Source of the DNA: Epiperipatus broadwayi
Lineage: Eukaryota > Onychophora > Udeonychophora > Euonychophora > Peripatidae
Direction of reading: 5' to 3'
Assembly: GCA_028023455.1 (NCBI GenBank)
Contig: JAQFVV010006271.1
Span: forward strand, 5,304,366-5,368,365
Length of the DNA: 64,000 nt
Shown here: positions 10,808 through 22,807 of the stretch, one piece after another
How the letters are laid out: the number at the start of each line of letters is the position of its first letter
Numbering within the stretch: position 1 is the stretch's first letter
Notes under the pieces: generated by a model
What the model was told of the DNA's origin: nothing
The model's database searches: none
Seen by the model: the letters and a program-made list of their open reading frames with translations, nothing else
Position numbers and translations under genes: made by a program

Positions 10808-11785
10808 TTAAAACCGATTTTTAAGTTCTAATTTAAATTCATTAGAATGTTTCTGAAGATTAGGAATATCAACTGTAAATATTGTTTTTCTTAATAATTT
10901 TTGTCTCTCTAGTTTTACATTAACACGTATCTTACACCTTACTAATTGATGATCACTTCCTGTGTTAAATTTATTAAGAACATTACAATCTTGAAATATG
11001 TATTTCCTGTTAGTCAAAATATAATCCAATTCTGCTGTACCTTCATTTGGATGCTTCCATGTCCATTTCTTTTTAACATTTTTCTCAAAAAAAGAATTCA
11101 TAATATAAAGTTTTTCTTTTTCTGCAAACTCCACAAGTCTATGTCCTCTCTCATTTTTATTACCATAATCAAAATTACCTACAGCACTTTCATCTTTCAT
11201 TTGTTTACCAATTCTAGCATTAAAGTCTCCCATAACAATTTTAAAATGTTGTTTACTCTGATCAAAAGCCTTTTCTACATCCATATAAAAATCTTCTACT
11301 ACTGCATCACTATGAAAACTTGTTGGGGCATAAACCTGAATTATCTGCATTTGGTATCTGCTATTAAGTTGTATAACTAATCTTGCCACTCTGTCCAATA
11401 CACCATCAATCTCCACAATATTGTTCTTCCACTTTTTATTTATAATGAATCCTACTCCACTTGTATTTTCAATATCTGTGCCTTTATAATAGAGTATATG
11501 TCCACTTTTTAAATCAATTGTCTCTTCACCTTTTCTTGTAACTTCACAAAGTCCAATAATATCCCATTTAATATAAGAAAGTTCTTCTAATTCTTGTAAT
11601 CTTCCTTCACTTGAAAGTGATCTGCAGTTGTAAGTACCTAAATAAAAAGTCGTCATCAAATGGCAGCCTAGGTCCGCAATCAGGGGATTCTTAGCACCCT
11701 CCGCCTTCAGCCACCAACCGCTGCATTGGCTGGTGACTTTACAGCCTCCTGGGAATAAGGGCCATGCTTTATTTTTGTCTGTCAT
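10808..11785 (-). pseudogene. RTE endonuclease domain
   Basis: This 325-residue segment is an exonuclease-endonuclease-phosphatase domain as found at the N-terminus of RTE LINE proteins. Visible catalytic landmarks are N53 in YLGTYNCRSL, E81 in GLCEV, VYAPTS at 151-156, the GDFNAR block at 186-191 and SDH at 277-279. Such proteins nick target DNA to prime reverse transcription. The first ~45 residues (GGCKVTSQCSGWW) match the equivalent leader in copy 2, so the start at 11785 is plausible. The domain itself looks intact; the downstream frame is broken. Confidence 0.88.
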
Positions 11786-12111
11786 AATTGTATATATGTA
11801 TTGGAAAAATATTTATCATTTACACAAACATTCATTCTGCCTTATCAGGCACTGAGAAGAAAGACCATGGTGTTTCTTGATCTTAAACTCAGAGGTAAAA
11901 AGCCAATAAACTCACCATGCTGGTTAATGCGTGTTGGTGAGCATCCCATTCATGTTCATATACTATATGAATAATCACATAGTAATAACAGCTGCAACAA
12001 CAAGAACGTATGGAGTGGACATTAGGAATTTGCCCTGCTCAGTTCCTTTAAGGTCTCCAAGAGGAATCAAATGGTCTCCTTTCAGTTAATAGCAAACTCC
12101 TTTCTGCAACC

Positions 12112-12249
12112 CATATATATATATATATATATACAGTCAGCTGATCTGAGGGTGGGCAAAATGAAAGAGATAGTAAATTCTGACTCTTTTGTCATTTATG
12201 TAAACAAATGTACGCTTTGTCAGTGTTTTTGGTAAAACACCATCTATTG

Positions 12250-12290
<41 letters not shown>

Positions 12291-12292
12291 TG

Positions 12293-12330
<38 letters not shown>
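12112..12330. repeat. TA tracts around a family B fragment
   Basis: TA runs lie at 12112-12132, 12252-12285 and 12298-12328. Between them, 12131-12260 repeats 8440-8560 of the plus family B unit (tgatctgag-gtgggcaaaa through ccatctattgatcatat), with a handful of differences. The fragment begins within hammerhead stem III, a few bases before the predicted cleavage point, so it holds only the 3' edge of a ribozyme. Confidence 0.8.
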
Positions 12331-12332
<2 letters not shown>

Positions 12333-12354
12333 CACACTTGTAGTTAAATATTAT

Positions 12355-12620
12355 ATATATAACAATAAAAATAATAAATATAACAGTAATTAATTATTAT
12401 ATACAGTATAGAAGAATTTTTTGTTAATTCCTTAACCTTTCTTAACTGCCATTAACAGCAGTTGAGGAGGGTTAAGAAATAAACCAAAAGTATTTCTGCA
12501 GATTTAAAGTCTTCAGCTGAGGAGGGTTAAGGAATTTACTGAAATTATTTCTGCAGATTGAAAGACTGTACATAATAGTTAATTATCATTATATTTATTA
12601 TTTTTATTGTTATTTAGAAT
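12355..12620. repeat. Inverted-repeat element with an internal 55-bp duplication
   Basis: Arms at about 12358-12408 and 12565-12616 are complementary (aacaataaaaataataaata against tatttattatttttattgtt). Inside, gaggagggttaag occurs at 12464 and 12519 and tatttctgcagatt also occurs twice, a 55-bp tandem duplication. No reading frame. It may be a small foldback or MITE-like element; I could not define target duplications. Confidence 0.6.
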
Positions 12621-13106
12621 AGTTTTTAATTAATGGACATTTTATTTGTGTGTATATATATATATTGTATTACAATTAAACATGGAATTATGTAATTTTT
12701 TATTAAACTTAATACAAATGTCACTTTTATTACTTCAAAAATATTATATATTCTTCTTTCTCTTGAAGTAAACCTTACCTGATGTTTATACTGAATGATG
12801 TTGTTGCCATTTTTTCATTGCATTTGTTAATGAAAAAATATAAATTAAATATGGTGCTGAAAGTTATTTTTATAGTGCATTAAAAATTTAAATTTTGTTC
12901 ATAGATGAAAAATCTATGAGAAATAAAAAAATGGAATCTCTTCAAACAAGATCACAATTATTAGTGTGAGTGTTCAGCAGTATCTTTTATTAAATAAATT
13001 CACTATATGTGTTTGCAAAATAGATAGTCTGAGTGATTAATCACCGTATGTTCAGAGAATAAAAAATTACTTTACACTAAATAATATTAATAAGAATACT
13101 ATAAAA
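12621..13106. other. A+T-rich segment upstream of a Gypsy remnant
   Basis: No gene is seen. A 5' LTR of the following Gypsy remnant would be expected here, but I could not match any stretch to the region after 16640. Confidence 0.4.
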
Positions 13107-13351
13107 GTAACCTCTTTGTTTTGCTTTGCTTTGTGGGTCAAAGAGTGATTGAGATAGGCAACAAACTGTGTGAACCTGATTCAAAGGAGACACTGAAATA
13201 CAATGAGCTTGTAACAAACTCAATGATTATTTCACCACCCAGCCATTCATATTTATTGCTCAATTACCTTTTAGTGGCAGAAGGCAAGGGAAAAATTAAA
13301 AAATAAAAGGTTATGAAATAGGCCTAAGAGAGATAGCAAAAGCATGCCTTT

Positions 13352-13588
13352 ATGACAATACTTAAAGAAGATCTATTCCAGCAACTATTATATGGGCTAG
13401 GAGATAATCAGTTGAGGCAACTATTATTTGCAGTAAAAGATCTAACCTATGAGGAGGCAATCAGATGTAGACAAGCTTATGAACTACTACTTGACCAAAT
13501 GAGGGAGTTCTGCAGTCTCACAAGACCAGAACCTCTTCAAGCTAAAATTTATAAAATGTCAGGAGTTGAATCTAAAAGAGACAAATGA
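13352..13588 (+). pseudogene. Gag C-terminal fragment of the decayed Gypsy element
   Basis: The 78-residue open segment holds LYGLGDNQLRQLLF followed by DLTYEEAIRCRQAYELL, which matches the capsid end just before the nucleocapsid zinc knuckles in K02A2.6-like Gypsy elements. Cysteine-rich residues with the spacing of a CCHC knuckle follow after a stop. A 61-codon open frame at 13121-13306 may be an earlier piece of the same gag but shows no clear motif. Confidence 0.6.
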
Positions 13589-15575
13589 TTAAAATGTTTC
13601 TAATGCAGAAATAGGGCACAGGGCCTATGATTGCAATAAGAAAGAATGTTAAAGTTGTGGTAAAATAACTGACAACCCCAAAAGAGTATACCACCATATG
13701 GACATGAAACCAAGCAGAAAATTTACTGGCAGTGTCATGGAAAGTATCTAAATAAAAAATGCTACCATCGATGAATTGGATCAAATTATGCTAAATGGAA
13801 AAATAATCAGCAAACCAATAACCATGGAAATTGATAGTGAGTCAGGGATATCGCTGATGAAAAGCAGGTATTGGGAAAGTCTAATTAAGCATTTAACTCC
13901 CACCCCCAATAGAAAAAAATCACCTCAAGGCCTGGGATGCTAATAAAAATCCAATAATAGTACTAGAAGTTGCAATGGTAAAGGTAGAAACAAAGAAGAG
14001 TAAAGAAATACTGTCACTGTACATAGTAATTGGGGAAATTAACCTGGTCATATGCCAAAAATGATTTGTGCCACTAGACATAAAGATTGTATTATTAAGA
14101 AAATCAATATAAAATCACAAGTTATCCCAATCTATTCAAAAAGGAACCAGGAAAACTAAAAATGTCACATATTGATATAGAGTTACATGACAGAGCAAAA
14201 ACTGTTATTACAAAGCCTTGAAAAGTGCCAGTATCCTAGCAAAGAAAGGTCAAGGAAAAACTACATGAGCTGATAAAACAAGGAATTCTGAAACCATTTG
14301 AGAATACAGAGTAGACTACTCCTATAGTAATAGTGGAAGGAGTAAATGAAAAAATAAGTATTTGTGGTGAATATTATACTACTGTAAATAAGTATTTAAA
14401 CAATAGACAGTAGCAAGTCCTGAATGTAAGTGATGTCCTAGCCTCCATAGAAGAAAATATGTATTTTGCCAAACTATACTTGAACAGAGCATTTCACAAA
14501 ATACCTATTACTAAGGAAACAGCTGAGATATTGGCAATCACAATACACAGAAGTTAATTCAACTACCCTTTGGAATGAATGGCCCCAAATACATTCCAGG
14601 TCAAAATGTACTTGTTACTCAGAGTCATTGATGTTATATTAATAAAGACAAATTCAAAAGTAGCATTGAAAAACAAAGAAATGAAAACATGGGAACTACT
14701 TGAGAGATTTGGAGCCAGATTAAATTCTGAGAAATGTATTTGGAATATTATAAAAAGAACTTAGATTTCTTGAAGACCTTATCAATCAGCATGGTAAGAA
14801 ACCCACACATGAGAAAGAGAATGCTGCAAAAAAAGCATTATGCCTGAAAAAGTGTTAAGAAACTCCAAGCATTCCTTCAACTATTAAACTATTTTAAAAT
14901 CTTCTTAAAGAGTAAGGCTTATATTGCCCAACCTTTATATAATCTATTAAAGAAAAATTAAGTATGGAACTGGGGATGCAAACAAAAAAAAGCATTTAAA
15001 GAAATGAAAGCCTTAATAGCATCTGAAGGACTCTTTGTCTGCTATGATAACAAGAAGAAGTCATGCTAACAATGGATGCAGTAGAATAAAACTTGGTTAT
15101 CACTCTACATCATATGCTTTCTGAACAGTAATGTTAGCTGACAGAAACTACAGTCTGCTTGATAAAAAAATACTGGCTATAAAATTCAGAATTAAAAAGT
15201 TTTTTCAATAATTCTATGGATGCTACTAGGAAAATTGTCAAAGGATCAAACAACCTCTGACTACTTAAGCACTTGAATAATTTATTGGTAACAATTTTTA
15301 TCAGAAATGTGACTATGAGCTCATATACAGATGGAAAAAAATGTATCACATGCAGATGCATTGTCAAGATACCCAGGTAAGCATGAATTGTACAGGACAG
15401 AAATGTATGTAATTTACATTGATCAGTTAGCATCAAAAATTATTAATAGTTGAACAATATTATGAACTAATGCAGATCTGACTACAGAATTCTTAAAAAT
15501 TGGACAGAGATCAAGTGGCCTGTTAGATGTCCTCCCTATGAGATACTATCTGTAAGTAAAGGCTTATATTGATGG

Positions 15576-15806
15576 ATGATAAAGTACAGACTTATGATGA
15601 TGGATGACAAAGTACTTGAACCTAGCTATGGTCATGGAAGAGTACCTAGTTTATTGCATCAAGATCATCTAGGAATAGTTGGAGCTACAAGTCTGTCATG
15701 CAGCTATATATCATGGCCAGAAAGAAATAGAGACCTTGAGTTGTATATTAAAAAATGTGGAGAGTGTCAAATCACAGCTGATCAATTGCCAAAGAACTAT
15801 ATTTGA
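15576..15806 (+). pseudogene. Integrase zinc-binding fragment of the decayed Gypsy element
   Basis: The 76-residue segment includes HQDHLGIVGAT, then YISWPERNRDLELYIKKCGE and CQ, which together give the H-H-C-C integrase zinc finger (HxxxH, about 30 residues, CxxC). The catalytic core follows in other frames at 15840-16110, with a conserved SDNGAAF and stops on both sides. It is inactive. Confidence 0.75.
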
Positions 15807-16640
15807 TGACCTATTCCAGAGAAACATTGAGAAAGAATCAACACTGATCCTGCTGGCCCATGGAAAGGACATTATTACTTAGTAGTAATGGATTCATATA
15901 GTTGTTGGACTGAATACAGAGTTATAAAAAATATTAATTCATCTGCAATTATTGAGAAACATAAAGATATATTCACTATATAGGAAACACTAGAGATTCT
16001 CATATCAGATAATGGTGCTGCTTTCTGATTGGAGAAATTCAAAGATTTTATTAATCAATGGGAATAAAACATAAAATCACTAATGCATCACCTCAAGTCA
16101 AGTGGAATCACTGAGAATATGATCCAAAACATAAAAAATAGCTTAAGCAAGATTTTTAAACTTCATTCAAAATAGTGTTTCATCAAAAAACCCAGCTGAA
16201 CTGTTGTTTCAAAGAAAAATAAATAAATTGTCGATCTGTCAAAGAATTAATGAGATAGTAATAGTAAGGAAAACATTGAAATAGGTGACAATATTTGGTC
16301 ACTGAATAAATATTAAAAAGCATTGAAATATTACAAATCACCTGGCAGAAATTAAAACTGAAGAGAGCATAAAACTTCAAAAGCATAAAAACCAGTTGAG
16401 AAAACAATATCTGCCAGCCATAAATAATGGAGACAGTTGAATAATAACAATGTTGAAGCAGGAACTATGGCATCAACCAGTTCAAAGATCTAAAACATTG
16501 AAGAAAAAATTGCTGATAGCTGGAAACTCTTCCAAAAATGAGATTGCTACACTGAAATCATCTTCAAGGCACAACAAAGACCACCATAATCCAAAAAAAC
16601 CATAAACTCTTCTGTTCATCTCAAAGACTATGTGAGGTGC

Positions 16641-17241
16641 AGAATCATACCTTTAGAGTGATAGAGGAGTACAGTGTTCAAAATCAAGCAAGAAATATGA
16701 ATATATAATAATTGTGAAGAATAAAAAATAATAAACTCTATACAATAATTATGTATAATGTTTGTATGAAATAATTGTAAATAATGATTATATAAGTAAC
16801 TATGTAGCACTGTTGTTAGGTCATAGAGTTTCATTCCTGTTATTATAAGGTCAGAGAACTGTAAAAAATGTCATATATAGTGAGGTATTTTAAAAAATAC
16901 CCTGTGTATGTAAAAATACCATATTTGGTAAAGTTTGTAAAGATTCCAAAAGTCTTGATGAATATATAAACTCTCAGAATCTGGTATATGTGTTCTGATA
17001 TTAATGTAATTCAGATACTCATGCCTCTGTAAGTCAAAAAGCTGGAGTAGGATTTATTATGTGGAGCTCATGATGTCTTTTTATTATTTTTATGTACTTA
17101 AATAGTCTGTGTATACTTGTAAATATTCTCATATTCTACTTAAATTAAATTATTATCTTACTATCTCAAATTTGCCTTTCTCAATTATTTACTTGCTGTT
17201 CATAGACATAGCAATTATGAACAGACATTTGATTCCATAAG
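16641..17241. other. A+T-rich segment after the Gypsy remnant
   Basis: It may contain the element's 3' untranslated end and LTR, but no terminal repeat could be confirmed. No gene is seen. Confidence 0.4.
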
Positions 17242-18400
17242 CATTCTACAGTTATTGTAGAGCATTGGATCATCAAGATATAGATTCGGGATAATATCAC
17301 ATTCTGATCAATATTTATCAAATGCCATAGCAATTCTTAGATTACATGGTGAAATTAAAAAGACTAAGAGTAAAAAGGGTGTATAATAGAGTGATTCTAT
17401 ATCTCCAAAACTTTTTTGCAATTGTTTTACAAGAATGATTTTATGGTTTAAAATGGAAAGCTATGGAAGTAAAATTTAAAGGAAATTATTTAAATGAACT
17501 AAATTTTGCAAATAATCTGAATGTTTTTGCAAATACTACAAAGCTTCAGAAAATGTTGCAAGAATTATCAGATAAAATGAAAAAAGTACAACTAAAAATA
17601 AATGGTAAAAAGATTAATGTAATGTTCAAAGGATTTCCTCAAAAGAAGAAAATAAAAATTTATAGTGATTAATTAGTAATATTTACTGAGGCTATAACCT
17701 CGACAATATGCGTATAAAATGCGATAGCATTTTATATGCATATTGTCGAGGTTATAGCCTCAGTAAATATTACTTACGTAATCAATGTGCGTTTAATAAA
17801 TTTATAATTACAGTGATTAATTAGATAAAGGTAATAATATAAGAATACTAATATATACTGAAACATAATAGATGAAATTAATCATAATTTTAAACTTAGA
17901 TGGAGAGCTTTTGGTAAAAACAATTTATATTAAGACAACCATGCCTATGTATTTAAAAAGAAAGGTTTTTAATAATAAAAATTTATCAGTTTTTAGTCAT
18001 GAATATGAGTTGTGTTCATTATCTGAAGAACAATATGAAGATTTTAGACAAGTCAATGAAGTATGGCGTAATAAGAAAGGATCAAAAATGAAATATGTGA
18101 CTAAGAGAACAAATAAGAAGTATTGACACCATTAAAAGAATTAAGAAACTAAAGTGGAGCTAGGATGGACATATTTCTGGAAGAGATTATAATTGATGGA
18201 TAGTTGCAGTCTTAAATTGGATTCCAAGATATTGTAAAAGATCTAGAAATAGTCCACGTGTGAGATGGATTCATGAAATAAGAAAGTTGCTCATGTTATA
18301 TGGAAAAGAGAGACTAGAGAGTGGGAAAATGGAACTAAACTTGCAGAAGCTTCCTTTGTGCAGTGAATCAATAAAAATTGAAAATTATAATGAAATAATC
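17242..18400 (+). mobile_element. RTE LINE 3' fragment, interrupted by a hairpin insertion
   Basis: The fragment matches RTE copies 1 and 2 from just after polymerase motif A to the 3' end. Landmarks are gcattggatcatcaagatat at 17264, the block KLQKMLQELSDKMKKVQLKI at 17463-17672, MPMYLKRKVFN at about 17940, and a 3' end resembling ttgcagaagcttccttt near 18340. The polymerase motif C region is lost (FANNLNVFANT). It is interrupted at 17677-17811 by a 135-bp insertion. Frames at 17872-18126 and 18260-18451 are scraps of the same protein. Confidence 0.8.
17664..17824. mobile_element. 135-bp hairpin insertion with 13-bp target duplication
   Basis: agtgattaattag occurs at 17664-17676 and 17812-17824, flanking a 135-bp insert. 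The insert holds two 46-bp arms, 17677-17722 and 17727-17772, complementary except for one position, with a GATA loop, followed by a 39-bp non-palindromic tail. The uninterrupted site is implied by RTE copies 1 and 2. A duplication as long as 13 bp fits retroposition by a LINE better than a cut-and-paste transposon. The hairpin could also be a MITE-like or small-RNA precursor; there is no coding capacity. Confidence 0.75.
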
Positions 18401-19902
18401 ATACTTGAATTTTGTTTGGAGAAGTTACAAATAGAATTCATTATTACGTAAACAAATTGTCTCCACAAGTAAGTCAGGCTTTATTTTGATGAATTTCTAT
18501 TTAAAAACATCAAATTGTGAAATACATATTATATTTATATAAGTTTTGTGTGTGTTTAAATAAGAATGCTAGTTTTTATTTTAATCATTATCCACTACTC
18601 ACATAAGATAACTAAACATTTTTTTAAATTTATATATGTACTTTTGGTAAAACAGTTGTCTTCATAGCTAGAATAGAAACAGAATCTTATATGTAAACGG
18701 ATCTGATAATTTTGCACCCTCTAGTATATATTATATTTAAATTGTTAATGTAATACTATACTCAAACCATGCACTGCAGAAGTATTTATAAATGTGTGTG
18801 TTTCCAAAAATAATTTTCCAATAGATTACGTTTGATATAATAGGTTAATTTTGCATTTGTTTTTTCAATATATGTACTGTAAATAGGCTAACAGGTAATT
18901 TTTAATTACATAATTTAAAATAATATTATTGATAACTAATCTATAATTTGTGTTGTTATTTATAATATATTATTTATTATTTTAATTATTTCTTTTTGAT
19001 ATAAGAAGTGATTCATTTGAAAAATTTGTCCTCTAAACCTTAGCGTGAAACTGGTTTAAGGAAATTTCTTTAGCATAATCAAATTTTCCTATAAAATAAT
19101 TTTATATTTATTTCGAATAATTTATAATTCAAGCGTGCATTAGAGAGGAAAGACTAAACAGGATTTTAAAAAAAGAAAAAGTAATGTGACCTATAAACTT
19201 GATGATAATTAAAATATGTCCAAAAATTGATAAACAAACCGAAGCATCTTTAAATTGTAGTCTACAATTTTCTTTTACTTCCTGTCAGAGAATATATTAC
19301 AACTAAAAATATCACGTAAGATAATATACAAAGTGATTGTTTTGTTTTTTGAATTAGACTACCAATGAAAATCGAAAAATGTTGGATGAGAACATTTTCA
19401 CTATAGAGTAATATAAATAATGAAAGCTATGTCAGGTAAAAAAAGATAAATTGATTTAATGTAATCATTCAAATTGTAAACATTACTTCATTATAAAATG
19501 ATTAAGTAATTTGTGTGTACGTATTAAATTGTATCCCTGTTTTGGAAAAATTATATATATATATTAATAAGTTAAGTGTCTCATAGACAACAATGATGCA
19601 TTCACCGACTATGATTAGGACTTTGGTTCTAATCAGGGCTAAAAGAAAATTTGAAACACTTTTTAATAGACATAATTTTTATTTCAGCTATGTAGCTCTA
19701 TATTAATTCAATCATCTTATATTGGTCCTTATATGTTTACTGAATGTATTCATATCTAGAGCATGAAACAATAAACATTAATCCAATAACTGGCAAGCCT
19801 GGTTTCTACTCCCATCATCTTTCCCATGCATAGTGGCTTTTGGAAAGATATTTGCATGCAATGACTATTTAAAGAATGTTTATATACTTACCTATCTTTC
19901 TG
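18401..19902. other. A+T-rich region without recognisable genes
   Basis: Nothing recurrent or coding was found. One short TA run lies near 19552. Confidence 0.45.

Positions 19903-19972
<70 letters not shown>
19903..19972. repeat. (TA)n microsatellite
   Basis: Two TA runs separated by gcct; the tract abuts the minus-oriented family A unit. Confidence 0.9.
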
Positions 19973-19975
<3 letters not shown>

Positions 19976-19978
<3 letters not shown>

Positions 19979-20150
19979 TGGATTTGAACTCAGACTTTCA
20001 TGCTCCCTACATCTATCCACTCCATCTTATACAACTGATATACATGGCATACATGTGAAAAAAATAAATAATCTCCAATAAACATATTTTGTGCTGAAGC
20101 AGCACTTACCAGTTGGACTAGATCTTCATCTCCCACACACACTCATATAT
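19976..20150 (-). repeat. Family A hammerhead repeat, partial unit, minus orientation
   Basis: Complemented, it matches the tail of the plus units that follow: tctgagttcaaatcc, acatgtatgcc and tattggagatt. Together with the unit starting at about 20150 it forms an inverted pair. A hammerhead lies at 20070-20125. Confidence 0.7.
20070..20125 (-). ncRNA. Hammerhead ribozyme with perfect stem II but altered core
   Basis: On the minus strand stem II is a perfect six-pair hairpin, GTGCTG/CAGCAC with a CTT loop (complement of 20091-20105). The core boxes read CTGGTAA (complement of 20106-20112) and AAAA, so three invariant positions are changed. Stem I pairs TCCAA with TTGGA, and AGATC lies opposite GATT. 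The kept helices around a decayed core are useful for reconstructing the family fold. Confidence 0.5.
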
Positions 20151-20880
20151 ATAATCAGCATTCCGGTTATGTAAAAATAAAATTGAAGTTTGAAGATTTA
20201 CCATCTTAATATAAAGTGAGTGACGATTGTATATGTGTGTGGGAGATAATGATCTTGACCAACTGATGACTGCTGGTTCAATGTAAAATATGTATATTGG
20301 AGATCATTTACATTTTTCACATGTATATGGACATGTATATGGGTTATATAAGATTGAGTGAATAGATATAAGGAGTTTGAAAATCTGAGGTTCAAAACCC
20401 ATCTAATTACATTAAGTTCAGTATAAAAAATATACTAATTAAATATTACATATTCAGCATCTATTCTGCCATTTTTCTTCTATCTATTTAAGTGAACATA
20501 TTAAGGTTTTATATGTGAGGGATCAGAGTGACTTAATGTCAATGTGGGTATAACAATAATATTGGCATCAATAAAGGCTTTGAGCATTCCTTCATCAGAT
20601 TTTCAATGGGTGAAGAGTTTGGAGGGTGGAGAAGATTGAAGCATGTCTATTAAATATTAAAGATTTGTTATCTTAATATAAACTGAGCACTGATTATATA
20701 TGTGTGTGGGAGATGATGACCTGGACCAAGTGATGAGTGCTGTTTATCATTTTCACATGTATGGGATCATGTGTATTGGTTGTATAAGATGGATTAGGTA
20801 GATAGATGTTAGGAACTTGGATGTCTGAGTTCAAATCCTTTCTAATTACATTAAGTTCAGTATAGAAAATATATTTATTT
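20150..20880 (+). repeat. Family A hammerhead repeat, 1.7 tandem units of ~443 bp
   Basis: The phrase attacattaagttcagtata occurs near 20406 and 20849, a 443-base period. Each unit carries, in order, a hammerhead region, a cacatgtatgg block, a tagata-g tract and a B-box-like phrase gagttcaaatcc near its end. The same order appears at 1-345 and 22704-23425. No coding capacity. The B-box-like phrase hints at a tRNA-like module, but no A box was convincing. Confidence 0.75.
20249..20307 (+). ncRNA. Hammerhead ribozyme with strong stem I, decayed stem II and G12
   Basis: CTGATGA is complete at 20263-20269. Stem I has two helices: CCAA (20259-20262) with TTGG (20297-20300), and ATGATC (20249-20254) with GATCAT (20302-20307), separated by an asymmetric internal loop. 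The cleavage triplet AUA is at 20294-20296. Stem II (CTGCTG.. CAATG) has lost several pairs, and the GAAA box reads AAAA at 20285-20288. Family fold is clear; activity is unlikely in this copy. The following unit near 20720-20745 has lost the 3' half of the ribozyme by deletion. Confidence 0.6.
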
Positions 20881-22667
20881 AATTATATATATATTATAAA
20901 CTTGTAGATGTAAACATCGAAATGTAATAGAAATGTAATAAAAATTTCATATAATAATCCAGATAACATTTTGCTCTGATGTAACCAGCACCAACCAATT
21001 AAAATTAGAGTGTAAGATGAAACCACATGATCTAAAAATAACAAGTGTTTGGTCTGAATCACAGTCATTATGTTCATGTTAGATGATAATTTTATAACAA
21101 AACATGGATAAAGATATATTTATTAAAAATTTTTGAAATATATTACAGTAAGCATTAATTTATGATTTTAATCTATACAGCTGCAGTAATTAAATTATTA
21201 TTAATTATCACATTATGATTACATATGCAAACATCATAGGTTTTAAAAAATTTACATGTATATGAAACAAAGTAATAGTAGAGATAATATTTTTTACTAA
21301 TAATTTTTAAAAAACACAGAAAGTATTTCTGTATTTTATAATGATTATTAGTAATATTTATTATCACTGTTATAACATTTTAATATTTAGATAGACAGTA
21401 TAAGATTTAATGTATTCTTTATTTCCTGATGATGCATGTAAAACATTTATTATGATTATTTTAAATTAATACACTATACATGCTTAAACCTGCATATATA
21501 TATATTGTAACCTTCCTTCTGATCATTGGACAGCTAGGCTCATTTTAGTTAATTGGTAATTGATTATTTCTTTCATTACATATGGTTCCCCTGATAAAAT
21601 TTAGCAGACAATATAGATAATAAAATTATGCAATTATTTTTATTTTTACTTTATTAAAAGTTAGATGATTCAAAAATGACTTTTAAATTTATTTACTATA
21701 TATATCATATATAACACTTGTTTTAATATTATTTCGAAGCATTATTTTTTTATATATATTTTAATTTACAAGCACATAATATCGTTTTGCTAGATAATAA
21801 GAAAGGTGTGAAATTCAAACACTATCAACTTCTTCGTTTACAAATAAATAATTTGTGCATTATTTTTAAAGATAAAAGTTTACATTTATAAACAAAGTAA
21901 AAGCAAATGCTTACTTTCTCTTGAATTTTTCTGGGTTTAAAATAAGATTTAGGAGAGACAGCTAAGATGTATAAGGTTTCCATTTCTCTTTCTGTACAAC
22001 TTCTTAGAATTATCAATCAATAGAAGAATGGTGTCTAAATGACTGCAAGGTTTTGAAATTCTCTATTCAGACATTTTTAGATAGCAAGATATTATCCTTT
22101 CATTGGATTAGATTCCAGAATTTTCTGATGTTTAGTTGTTTTTTTCCCCTTATTTTAAATCAGACTTGAATTCTGTGGTTGCTTAGTTCTTGTTTTTCTT
22201 AATTAGTCCACCTGCCTACAACTAGGTTAAATAATATATAGCTTTTTTCTGATGCATTCTGGGAGAGAATTGGCCAATAATTTTGGTATGCATAATTAGT
22301 ATTATCCCCTCTGGCTTGATTTTTAATAACTATCCATTATTATTTAAGACAGCTTTATGTTTAGTACTAAAAAAATATGCTTAAGTAATTTACTATAACA
22401 ATTCATTTTATAAGATTTACAATTTGATTTAATTATTTATTTATTTCAGTTGCTATTCAAAACTAATAAAATAGCAATGTATTTATCTCCCAATTAATAA
22501 TAATATTTTTAAATTGTTATTTTAGTCTAGTCAGAACTTAGACTGGGTTTGAAATCTAATCTCCATTCAAGCAAATTCCTAATGCATTCAAAACAATCTT
22601 TATTAAAAACCACTCATTAAGATTTTCATGCCAAATATATTATTATTTAAAATTTTGGAATTATTAA
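20881..22667. other. A+T-rich region without recognisable genes
   Basis: Only weak open frames of low complexity are present. No recurring repeat or terminal structure was found. Confidence 0.45.
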
Positions 22668-22807
22668 TTACAGGGACCTAAATAAAAGGTCACAATATAT
22701 ATATATAATGTATGCAGGATTCAAACTCAAACTTTCACACCACCCAACTCTCCATGCCATCTCATATTGCTGACCTACCTGATCACATACATGTTGAAAA
22801 GATAAAC

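Larger units (their letters stand above)
8570..12110 (-). mobile_element. RTE-type LINE, nearly full length, inactive (copy 1)
   Basis: The element reads on the minus strand from a 5' leader near 12110 to a 3' tail of (ATC)n at 8570-8590. It encodes an apurinic-type endonuclease followed by a reverse transcriptase, the RTE layout. The 5' leader (11790-12110) and 3' region match copy 2 at 51826-56280 block by block. Coding is broken by a 17-bp tandem duplication near 10757-10787 (tcaaatctgaattt-like phrase twice) and a 223-bp tandem duplication at 9572-10017. The element sits between two copies of the family B repeat fragment. The tail phrase, complement of ccactgcaggatgaag, matches the 3' end of copy 2. 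Confidence 0.9.
13107..16640 (+). mobile_element. Decayed Ty3/Gypsy retrotransposon (gag-pol remnant)
   Basis: Pieces in several frames appear in Gypsy order. A capsid-end block, LLYGLGDNQLRQLLF with DLTYEEAIRC, is at 13352-13588. A CCHC zinc knuckle remnant follows near 13594-13670. A protease-like IDSESGISLM is near 13830. Reverse transcriptase scraps, including LPFGMNGPKYIP, lie near 14565. An integrase zinc-finger block, HQDHLGIVGAT to CGECQITADQ, lies at 15655-15790. Integrase core scraps run to about 16110, including LVVMDSYS near 15880 and ILISDNGAAF near 16000. The gag and integrase style resembles the K02A2.6-like elements common in invertebrates. Stops and frameshifts are everywhere, so it is long dead. 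LTRs were not identified. Confidence 0.75.

Noticed and set aside
10168-11380. Plus-strand open frames of 67-144 codons
   Set aside because: Antisense shadows of the minus-strand LINE coding sequence.
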